Assembly (NCBI GenBank): GCA_965369385.1
Contig: CBDUQP010000032.1
Span: 1-27,468, forward strand
Direction of reading: 5' to 3'
From: CBDUQP01 sp965369385
GTDB taxonomy: Bacteria; Planctomycetota; Phycisphaerae; SM23-33
DNA length: 27,468 nucleotides
The notes under the pieces were generated by a model. The model was not told the DNA's origin, did no database searches, and worked only from the letters and a program-made list of their open reading frames with translations. Below are positions 16,691 to 23,270 of this stretch, piece after piece. Position 1 is the stretch's first letter; each line of letters opens with the position of its first letter. The position numbers and the translations under genes are program-made.

Positions 16691-19600
16691 GTGCATACAC
16701 GATACAGACTACTTGCATTGTTGGCGGCGATTATCGCTTGCGGTTGGTGTTGCCAGGTTCATGCCCAGCAAATGGCAGTCGGCAAGTTTCCGCCGAAAAC
16801 GCTCGTTTTGAATCATAATTCTCCGGAGAAACGTGTCTTCGCAAATGTAGGCGCGATGGGCCCGACGTGTTTCGGTCCGATATCGTGGAACAAGGGCATG
16901 ATTGCCTTATCCATCCCTGACCCCGGCGACGGAATGGAGTACCTCCTGCCAACGATTCCCAGAGGGAACTACATAATCGCGGTGGAGTGTCGCACCAGCA
17001 GTCAACCCCCGGGATGGGGGTACTGTAATCCGTATGTCCGCTACATCGTTGAGCGGAAGCGTGCCGGCAAGATAACCAAAGTGCCCATGGTTCGCGGCAA
17101 GCCCGAGGTGACGCTGCGCATCAAAGCCGTCGGTTGGAGCGACTACAGTGGATGGGTCGTCAGCGAGGGATTTGTATCCCTGAAACCGCAGGATCGTGTG
17201 AGAATTTCATGCGAAAAGGGATATGCGTATGTCATACGGATCATGATCCTCACGCCTAGACAGGCAGCTCGGTGCGGATGGCTTATTCCCAGAGCACTTT
17301 CGCGAACTTCCGAGAATATCCAGAAGAACCGTGACAAACTCGTTGCCTTCCAGAAGCGAGTAACCAAAGCGGGTGGCCCGGACTTTGCCCCAGTGGTGGT
17401 GGAGTTCGACAAGGGATTCGCCGACTTCAAGAAACGCGTGGACGCCACGCAGACGGCCATGGATGCCGCCATGCAGAAGGGCAGGGCGGCGGCCATTATC
17501 CGGCTGGACAAGAAGGCGTCAGCATTGCGTAAGGAGGCGGAGAACCCTCTCACGTGGGCGGGCAAATCCAGCATGGCATGGCGTGGCAATGTGGTTGCAC
17601 TGGCCGACGGACTGCCTGCAGTTCCCGATACGGGTGATTTCCACGCCCGGTGGGCTGCGCAGTTGCGCAAGTGGATAAGCACATATGCGGATAATCTCCG
17701 CAAGTCTGACAAGAAGACATCTGTCAGCAGAAAGCTCGGCAGGGGGATGCGCATTGTTGACCTGTCCAATCGATATCGAAAGCACGTGAAAGACGCCAAA
17801 CCCGCGCCGGTGGCGAAGCTGCCCGCGCCTACGAAGCAGGTACGCGTGCTGCGAGAAGAACGTGCCAGCGTGTGCCTCAACGGCGCGTGGGACTTCGTGG
17901 CCGGCAACGATCCCGCCAATCCGCCAGCCAAGTGGGAAGGCACTCTCCGCGTACCGCACGGGCCTTGGAGAATCAGATACGGCTCGTTCTTCAGCCCCGG
18001 TAAGAAATGGGACATTAACAACCACGTCGGATGGTTCCGCAAGAAGTTCTACGTTCCTGCCAACTGGGACCCCACGCGCACAAGCGTCCGGTTCGAAGCA
18101 GTCTTCCACTACGCTGAAGTTTTTCTTAATGGCGTATACTGTGGTGGCCATCTCGGCGGATTCGAGCGATTCAACGTGAATCTCGCCAAAGCGGTTCGGC
18201 CGGGGCAGGTGAACGAGATGACAGTCATGGTGCATGATACCCTCCTGACAATGACCGATCCGACCCGCAATTCCCGCGCGGATTACAGCGCGAATTACAT
18301 GAATGTGAATGATCTGTGGGGCACCAATTATGGCGGCATCTGGCAGGATGTGTATCTGGACTACCTGCCCGATAAGCTGCGGATTGCCGATGTTGCGATT
18401 TCGACGCCCGTCAAAGGCGGCGTGAAGCTGGATGTCCGCACGTATATCGCTAACGAAGGCACTCAGGACGTGAAGATCAAGATCCGTCACACCGTCATGG
18501 ACGGCAACAAGCCGTTCCGCGTGCTGGTGAGGTCGGCAAAGGTGCCGGCCGGCAAGGTGAGCGTGCAGCGAATCGTTCACGGCATGAAGGGTGTGAAGCT
18601 GTGGGGAATCGGTGGCAAGTATGGCGAGCCGTATCTGTATCGGCTGCGCACGCGGCTGTTCGATGGCGACAAGATGATCGATGAGCGTTTTGACACATTT
18701 GGTTTCAGCCAGTTGTGGATTGCCGGTAGCAGGTTCAAGCTGAATGGCAAGAAACTTTTCCTGGCCGGCGGCGGATGGTGGTATATCCAGGAGAGCAAGG
18801 CCCCGCTGTCTTCGCGTTTCTACGCGTGGCACAACATGCGAATGGACCGCAAAGCCAATATCGCCATCGAGCGCATACACCGCCACGGCGACATGACCGA
18901 GCAGTTCTACGCAGAAGCGGCCGAGATGGGAATGCTGCTGGAGCAGGAGACATGCTGGTTCGGATACGCGCCGCTGGATGCACTAGGCGTTCGCGATTTC
19001 CAGGACCCGGTATGGCAGCCGAACCTGCGACAGTACTATCGCGACTGGACCGCTAAGCATCGCAACTATCCTTCTCTGGCGCTCACGTCGGTGCAGAATG
19101 AGTTCTTCGCCAGTTGCTACGTACCCGAGCAGATGGAACTGTTGCTCGATTTGCAGAAGGTATGTGCCAAGAGCGACCCGCGACGATTGCTCACCCAGCA
19201 TGGCAATCACATGATGATGGATCAACCGGGCATAGACTTCATCAATGTGCACTATCATGGCGGCAGGAGCGTCACCGGACTGAAGAACAAGGCAAAGGGC
19301 CGGCCGATCGTGAACGGTGAGCATAACTCCGGCGCGACCAAGTTGGTGAACAACCGTGATCGGGACGTGGCTGCGAAGGCAGAAAAGGGGTTGGCGGATT
19401 TCTGGCGTGCGGAGATAAGAGATTACCTGAAGAACGGGGCGGCCGGGCTTTTCGTATTCACGCCCACCTCGCAGGCATACACGACCACCAGCTCATGGCG
19501 AAAGACAGGCCCATGGGGAGATAAGTTCAAGGATTTGTCCAAGTGGACCAAAGGCAGTGATCGCTGGATGAGCAACTTTGGATACGCCATGGATGTTACC

Positions 19601-20047
19601 TGGCCGAGCCTGTCGGGCCCGGACCACAAAGTGGAGAAGGGATATGCCTCTGGCGGTAGTCTGACGTTCAACTGGTTCGATACCACGCGGCCGGTATGTA
19701 CGCCGAACCTCGCACACAAGGCGATGGCTGAGTCTTTCCCCAAGCTGAAGCAGATGAGCCCGATGCGATGTCAGGAAGCCATGGTGACTGTCACCTCGGC
19801 CGGCAAACCGGTCAGTGGCGCGTTCGTTACGATCACTCCAGCCGACGGCCAACCGATCAAGACGCTGGGTGCCATCGCTGACGCAAAAGGCACGGCGTGG
19901 ATAGTCCCGAGGCTGACGGGCAAATACAGCGTTCGTGTGATTCTTCCCAATGGGCGCGGCAAAGATGCCGTCGTTACTTTGAATCGCTACAAAGCCGAGA
20001 AGCCCGGATATGAAGATGGTTTGGCGAGGGTGAGCGTCGAGTTCTGA
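16691..20047 (+). CDS. Secreted glycoside hydrolase family 2-like enzyme, copy 2
   Basis: This 1118-residue protein is a full-length tandem paralog of the preceding one, similar across every domain including the N-terminal beta module, helical region, GH2 jelly roll, barrel and C-terminal beta domain. Proposed catalytic residues are Glu804 in Val-Gln-Asn-Glu-Phe and Glu877 in Val-Asn-Gly-Glu-His. Residues around the barrel mouth differ from copy 1 (for example Gln-Asn-Glu instead of Glu-Asn-Glu), which could give different specificity. I place the start at the GTG at 16691 because GGAGAG at 16681-16686 is correctly spaced and a signal peptide follows immediately; an in-frame ATG at 16655 would add 12 polar residues and lacks such a site. 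The gap from copy 1 is 60 bases, so co-transcription is likely. Confidence 0.82.
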   Translation: MHTRYRLLALLAAIIACGWCCQVHAQQMAVGKFPPKTLVLNHNSPEKRVFANVGAMGPTCFGPISWNKGMIALSIPDPGDGMEYLLPTIPRGNYIIAVECRTSSQPPGWGYCNPYVRYIVERKRAGKITKVPMVRGKPEVTLRIKAVGWSDYSGWVVSEGFVSLKPQDRVRISCEKGYAYVIRIMILTPRQAARCGWLIPRALSRTSENIQKNRDKLVAFQKRVTKAGGPDFAPVVVEFDKGFADFKKRVDATQTAMDAAMQKGRAAAIIRLDKKASALRKEAENPLTWAGKSSMAWRGNVVALADGLPAVPDTGDFHARWAAQLRKWISTYADNLRKSDKKTSVSRKLGRGMRIVDLSNRYRKHVKDAKPAPVAKLPAPTKQVRVLREERASVCLNGAWDFVAGNDPANPPAKWEGTLRVPHGPWRIRYGSFFSPGKKWDINNHVGWFRKKFYVPANWDPTRTSVRFEAVFHYAEVFLNGVYCGGHLGGFERFNVNLAKAVRPGQVNEMTVMVHDTLLTMTDPTRNSRADYSANYMNVNDLWGTNYGGIWQDVYLDYLPDKLRIADVAISTPVKGGVKLDVRTYIANEGTQDVKIKIRHTVMDGNKPFRVLVRSAKVPAGKVSVQRIVHGMKGVKLWGIGGKYGEPYLYRLRTRLFDGDKMIDERFDTFGFSQLWIAGSRFKLNGKKLFLAGGGWWYIQESKAPLSSRFYAWHNMRMDRKANIAIERIHRHGDMTEQFYAEAAEMGMLLEQETCWFGYAPLDALGVRDFQDPVWQPNLRQYYRDWTAKHRNYPSLALTSVQNEFFASCYVPEQMELLLDLQKVCAKSDPRRLLTQHGNHMMMDQPGIDFINVHYHGGRSVTGLKNKAKGRPIVNGEHNSGATKLVNNRDRDVAAKAEKGLADFWRAEIRDYLKNGAAGLFVFTPTSQAYTTTSSWRKTGPWGDKFKDLSKWTKGSDRWMSNFGYAMDVTWPSLSGPDHKVEKGYASGGSLTFNWFDTTRPVCTPNLAHKAMAESFPKLKQMSPMRCQEAMVTVTSAGKPVSGAFVTITPADGQPIKTLGAIADAKGTAWIVPRLTGKYSVRVILPNGRGKDAVVTLNRYKAEKPGYEDGLARVSVEF

Positions 20048-20070
20048 TATCCCAGCCGCCCGGCGTCGGG

Positions 20071-20859
20071 CTATCTGGACACTGAATTGCTTCTTTTGGA
20101 CATCCTGTTCAGCACCATCTGCAGTTCTGCGGAATGCCCGATGGTGTCTTGGGTGTCGTCCTGATCTTTGTAGTCTTCGAGCAGGTCTCTGGCGTCTGCG
20201 ATGTGCTTGGCGTCTGCGATGTGCTTGGCGGCCGCGAGTTTTGCGGCTTCGACATCGCGGCCGCGCAGCGCCTTGAGCATGGCCATGTGTTCGCGATAGG
20301 TTATCGCCAGGACACGGGCAGTGGGGGGATGAGACTCCCGTCCGTGTGAGATAATGGTTACGAACATGTTGTTATCCATGATGGCCTTGGCGACGTAGCG
20401 GTTGCCGGAAGATTCGACGATCAGCATGTGGAATTCCACGTCCAGTTGCACGGCTCGACGATGGAGGTCCGGCGTGATCTGTCCATCGGCGTCACGCGCT
20501 TCGATGCAGAGTTCGCGATTCGCTCGGCATATCTCATCGAGCCTGGCCAGTGCAGATTCGCTGATATGCTCGGCGGCCAGGCCGGCTGCGAATGCTTCCA
20601 TCACTTGGCGAATGTCGAACAGCTCATTCATTTCGCTACGATCCAGTTTGCAGACGAACGTTCCGAATCGGGGAATGTGCTCGAAGAACCCCTTGCTCTC
20701 AAGCTGGTTGATTGCTTCGCGCAGGGGCGTGCGGCTGATGCCGATCTCGCGTGATAGCATGAGATCCGAAACCCGATCACCGGCACGCAGATCGCCGGTG
20801 AGGAGTTTCATGCAAAGACAATCGTACGCCTGTTCTTTTATGCTTATTGCTTTGGCCAT
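20071..20859 (-). CDS. GntR-family (FadR/FCD subgroup) transcriptional regulator
   Basis: This 262-residue regulator has an N-terminal winged helix-turn-helix (residues about 10-70, with Leu-Ser-Arg-Glu-Ile-Gly-Ile-Ser-Arg-Thr-Pro-Leu-Arg-Glu-Ala, the GntR signature) and a helical C-terminal FCD ligand domain containing the expected Asp and His metal ligands, for example in Asp-Val-Glu-Phe-His. FCD proteins sense small acids such as sugar acids. The ATG at 20859 is the first codon after a promoter-operator overlap, giving an almost leaderless mRNA; the frame runs on to 20898 but that would place the start within the -35 box. An 18-base tandem duplication (20191-20226) doubles the His-Ile-Ala-Asp-Ala-Lys segment near the C-terminus. 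It is convergent with the GH2-type genes and may control them or the genes to its right. Confidence 0.88.
   Translation of the reverse strand: MAKAISIKEQAYDCLCMKLLTGDLRAGDRVSDLMLSREIGISRTPLREAINQLESKGFFEHIPRFGTFVCKLDRSEMNELFDIRQVMEAFAAGLAAEHISESALARLDEICRANRELCIEARDADGQITPDLHRRAVQLDVEFHMLIVESSGNRYVAKAIMDNNMFVTIISHGRESHPPTARVLAITYREHMAMLKALRGRDVEAAKLAAAKHIADAKHIADARDLLEDYKDQDDTQDTIGHSAELQMVLNRMSKRSNSVSR
20191..20226. repeat. 18-base perfect tandem duplication inside the GntR gene
   Basis: GGCGTCTGCGATGTGCTT occurs twice head to tail (20191-20208 and 20209-20226). It keeps the reading frame and duplicates six residues in the last helical part of the regulator. Perfect identity suggests a recent slippage event. 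Confidence 0.9.
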
Positions 20860-20868
20860 GGAGTATAC

Positions 20869-20898
20869 AGTGTATACACTATGGCTATTAATTGTCAA
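20869..20898 (-). promoter_or_regulatory. GntR gene promoter with overlapping palindromic operator
   Basis: On the minus strand, TTGACA (20898-20893) is a perfect -35 box, followed after 16 bases by TATACA (20876-20871). The -10 box lies inside the perfect palindrome AGTGTATACACT (20869-20880), and a second GTATAC (20863-20868) adjoins it. GTATAC-centred palindromes are typical operators of FadR-type GntR proteins, so repression of its own gene is the simple reading. The predicted transcript starts only a few bases before the ATG at 20859. Confidence 0.7.
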
Positions 20899-21063
20899 TG
20901 CGGCGGTTGCGGTAGCCGGGTCTTCGTGAAGTCATGAATACGCCGGAACAAGCGTCGCCCGTCGAAATGGTTTCCCCAGGCAATCAATAGGCGAGATGTT
21001 ATTCCCAGGCGGCCTCGGATCGCTTATTATTGCGGCCGAAGTGCGTGAATGGAGAAAACACAG

Positions 21064-21591
21064 ATGGACAAGTCACAGGATGCAAGAGAGATACAGTGGA
21101 CAGGGAAGTTCATACAGGTGGTGACCGACGGCGGCTGGGAGTATGTCGAGCGGGTCAATACAACGGGGATAATCGGTATCGTGCCGATTACCGATGATGG
21201 CAAACTGGTGCTGGTAGAGCAGTATCGCCCGCCAGTGAAGTGCAACGTGATTGAGCTGCCTGCTGGATTGGTGGGCGATGTGGCCGGTCAGGAAGACGAG
21301 GCAATGTCCGTTGCTGCCGAGCGTGAATTGCTTGAAGAGACCGGTTACCGGGCGGGGCGGATGGTGCGCTTGTTTGAGGGTGTTGCATCTGCGGGGCTGT
21401 CGGCAGAGCGTATGACGTTTTTCCTGGCCACGGGGCTGCAGAAGGTTCACGAAGGCGGGGGAGACGAGAGCGAAGATATTGTCGTGCATGAGGTACCGAT
21501 TAGTGAAGTGACCGGTTGGCTGGCTTCCCGCCGGGCCGAGGGCATGTTGATCGACATCAAGATATACTCAGCCCTGGCATTCTGCACATGA
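21064..21591 (+). CDS. Nudix hydrolase (ADP-ribose pyrophosphatase-like)
   Basis: This 175-residue enzyme hydrolyses a nucleoside diphosphate linked to another group, most likely ADP-ribose. The Nudix-box core Arg-Glu-Leu-Leu-Glu-Glu-Thr-Gly-Tyr is intact, with the preceding Glu seven residues before it; the box's first Gly is shifted slightly. Upstream, Val-Glu-Gln-Tyr-Arg-Pro-Pro and Glu-Leu-Pro-Ala-Gly-Leu are hallmarks of the ADP-ribose pyrophosphatase branch, as is the overall length. The start at 21064 has GGAG at 21051-21054 at a suitable distance; an ATG at 21049 is also possible. It is divergent from the GntR gene and followed by a hairpin terminator about 150 bases downstream. Confidence 0.88.
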   Translation: MDKSQDAREIQWTGKFIQVVTDGGWEYVERVNTTGIIGIVPITDDGKLVLVEQYRPPVKCNVIELPAGLVGDVAGQEDEAMSVAAERELLEETGYRAGRMVRLFEGVASAGLSAERMTFFLATGLQKVHEGGGDESEDIVVHEVPISEVTGWLASRRAEGMLIDIKIYSALAFCT

Positions 21592-21730
21592 AGGCACAGG
21601 CAACACCTGCGCCGATGCACACAGGCTGGGGGAGGTGGCGGGGGGTTTACACAGGCGGGAGGGCGTTCGGTGGTCTGGCAGTGACGGCAAGACGTCGGAG
21701 ACGATAGCACCGGCTGAACAGGATTCAAGG

Positions 21731-21790
21731 TAGTACAATGAAGCTCGGGATACTCAGCCTCCAGCAGGCAGGGTATCCCGAGTTCTCTTA
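21731..21790 (+). terminator. Duplicated hairpin element, copy 1 (terminator-like)
   Basis: CTCGGGATAC (21743-21752) pairs perfectly with GTATCCCGAG (21772-21781), and inside the loop GCCT (21756-21759) pairs with AGGC (21765-21768). A T-rich tail follows. The sequence, including an unpaired leader AGTACAATGAA, recurs at 23124-23183. It follows the Nudix gene and probably ends its transcript. Confidence 0.65.
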
Positions 21791-22060
21791 TATCCAGGGG
21801 GACGCCCGAGCGCCCCCGGCCGTCTTGCGGACCAAATCTCTCGTCAAAGCCAATTCCCATTCGCACGGGCTCCGCGTTGTGGGCGGATCATTCATGCCTT
21901 GTCAACAATCCGTTGTTCACGGTGGAACTCTGGGATGATGGCTGCAAAAAAAGGTTGGATAATCGCAATTAAGGTGGGGCTTCAAGTCCTGTGCCAGTAG
22001 TCGCTTGACATCAAGTTTCCCAGTGGTGAACCAAACTGTATACGCAGGATACAAAACCGC
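21791..22060. other. Intergenic stretch upstream of the second PEP-CTERM gene
   Basis: No supported gene. The stretch contains a short stem AACAA / TTGTT near 21905-21920, a run of seven A near 21946, and CTGTATACGCAGGATAC at 22036-22052, a GTATAC-containing site resembling the GntR operator. A 21-codon frame starting at 21935 (Met-Met-Ala-Ala-Lys-Lys) has no ribosome-binding site worth noting. Confidence 0.4.
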
Positions 22061-22089
22061 TTGACGCTTATCCAAAACACGATTAGGAT
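22061..22089 (+). promoter_or_regulatory. Promoter bracketed by two GTATAC sites
   Basis: TTGACG (22061-22066) and TAGGAT (22084-22089) are separated by exactly 17 bases. TGTATAC words lie just upstream (22037-22043) and just downstream (22105-22111) of this pair. Transcription would start near 22096 and read through a short open frame into the PEP-CTERM gene at 22311. Confidence 0.45.
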
Positions 22090-22103
22090 GTACTCAAGAT
22101 GTC

Positions 22104-22262
22104 ATGTATACAATTGTCACACGTGCAGATCAGAGTAGCACTCAGGCGTCGATGGCGAAGTCAGAAAGGGCGTCAGGAGCTTTGATCAGCGAAAAGAATC
22201 CAGTGAGACTGGCGGCCGATTTGGAGGACTTACCGGCCGCGGTTCAGTCAAGTCATGGATAG
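22104..22262 (+). CDS. Possible 52-residue leader peptide or gene remnant
   Basis: An ATG at 22104, only a few bases after the predicted transcript start, opens 52 codons to a TAG at 22260-22262. A second in-frame ATG lies at 22152. The product is hydrophilic (Met-Tyr-Thr-Ile-Val-Thr-Arg-Ala, later Leu-Ala-Ala-Asp-Leu-Glu-Asp-Leu-Pro-Ala-Ala) and has no signal peptide or recognised family. It has no ribosome-binding site, so it would be translated leaderless if at all. It could be a remnant or chance; its position between promoter and PEP-CTERM gene is the only support. Confidence 0.22.
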   Translation: MYTIVTRADQSSTQASMAKSERASGALISEKNPVRLAADLEDLPAAVQSSHG

Positions 22263-22310
22263 TTGTTAACCTCAACTCAGGAGTATGGTCCTAACGGAAG
22301 GAAGGCTATT

Positions 22311-23096
22311 ATGGTCGCAAGAAAGTTTGGAATGTTGGTGTGTGCGGTGGTCCTGTTCGCTTGCGTTGCCCAGGTGCAGGCGGTCGTGTTTGTTGATAAC
22401 TTCGATGTTGCTTCAGGCGATGCAGCGGCGCTGGGTTACACCGTGGCTCAGCCTTATGGCGGTACATCTATTGTTCCCACTGCGGGCTCGATCAACGTTG
22501 CACCTGACACGGGTGTGTTGCACATGGCGTCGAGCACAATTGGTCAGCCGATAGCGTCGGCCATCAGGACTGATGAGGTCTTGACGGCAGGCACGTGGTC
22601 GGTAAGCACGAAGCTGGTTGGTGCTGCGATGTCTACCGGTGATCCTTATTGGATGTATGGCCTGATTGTATCCGAAACGGCAGACCCCGCGTCGGATTGG
22701 CTTGTCCTCAAATGGAATGGCTGGTCTGGTTGGAACATGGCGTATCAGATTGATGGCAATCTGTTATATTCGACGCTCACAGGCCTGGCGGACTATACAC
22801 CCGGTTGCACGATATCCATTGAAGGCAACGCTGACGGAACGTTCAATCTCCTCGTTAACGGAGCCGGGATGACCAACGTGCCGGTAGTGGAGCTTTCATT
22901 TTTTGGTGAAGTAGTGGGGCAGTTTTCAAGTCTGGACACCGCAAAATTCGGCGTGTTTGCCGGCGGTGCGGATACCAGCGGAACGTTCGAATTCGACTTC
23001 GACGATCTCACCGCAACAGTGGTTCCCGAACCGGCAACGATGTGCCTGCTTGCGTTTGGCGGGGTTGCAGTGGTCACGAGGCGTCGCAAACGTTAG
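22311..23096 (+). CDS. PEP-CTERM sorted exported protein, beta-sandwich-like
   Basis: The 261-residue product has a clear signal peptide (Met-Val-Ala-Arg-Lys then a hydrophobic core to about residue 24, ending Val-Gln-Ala). It ends in a PEP-CTERM signal: Val-Val-Pro-Glu-Pro-Ala-Thr-Met, a hydrophobic helix and Arg-Arg-Arg-Lys-Arg. The mature part begins Val-Asp-Asn-Phe-Asp and has the alternating pattern and Trp/Tyr content (Lys-Trp-Asn-Gly-Trp-Ser-Gly-Trp) of concanavalin/LamG-like beta-sandwiches often seen in planctomycete exported proteins; this is a tentative fold guess. GGAAGGAAGG just upstream supports the start at 22311. It follows a promoter with possible GntR-type sites and is closed by copy 2 of the hairpin element. 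It would be attached or released at the cell surface by an exosortase elsewhere in the genome. Confidence 0.85.
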   Translation: MVARKFGMLVCAVVLFACVAQVQAVVFVDNFDVASGDAAALGYTVAQPYGGTSIVPTAGSINVAPDTGVLHMASSTIGQPIASAIRTDEVLTAGTWSVSTKLVGAAMSTGDPYWMYGLIVSETADPASDWLVLKWNGWSGWNMAYQIDGNLLYSTLTGLADYTPGCTISIEGNADGTFNLLVNGAGMTNVPVVELSFFGEVVGQFSSLDTAKFGVFAGGADTSGTFEFDFDDLTATVVPEPATMCLLAFGGVAVVTRRRKR

Positions 23097-23123
23097 TACT
23101 GCACGAACATAAGAGTATTCGTT

Positions 23124-23183
23124 AGTACAATGAAATTCGGGATATCCGGCCTCCAGCAGGCAGGGTATCCCGTTTTCTTTTGA
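23124..23183 (+). terminator. Duplicated hairpin element, copy 2 (terminator-like)
   Basis: CGGGATA (23138-23144) pairs with TATCCCG (23166-23172), with the same inner GCCT/AGGC stem as copy 1 and a TTTTCTTTT tail. The leader AGTACAATGAA and the central GCCTCCAGCAGGCAGGG are identical to copy 1 at 21731-21790. It lies 28 bases after the PEP-CTERM gene. Confidence 0.7.
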
Positions 23184-23270
23184 TGGTGCCGTTTCGGGAG
23201 CTGGTCGCGGCCCGGAGCTTCAAGAATTCAGCAAGCTGGCCAGACTGCGGCCGCGTCGTCTGCGATTGTT

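Noticed and set aside
15725..16696. 323-codon minus-strand frame in the first GH2-type gene
   Set aside because: Complement of conserved barrel sequence, with no ribosome-binding site or domain.
17519..18886. 455-codon minus-strand frame within the second GH2-type gene
   Set aside because: It is antisense to a conserved, paralogous enzyme, has a His/Arg-rich shadow composition, and its counterpart in copy 1 is not equally open.
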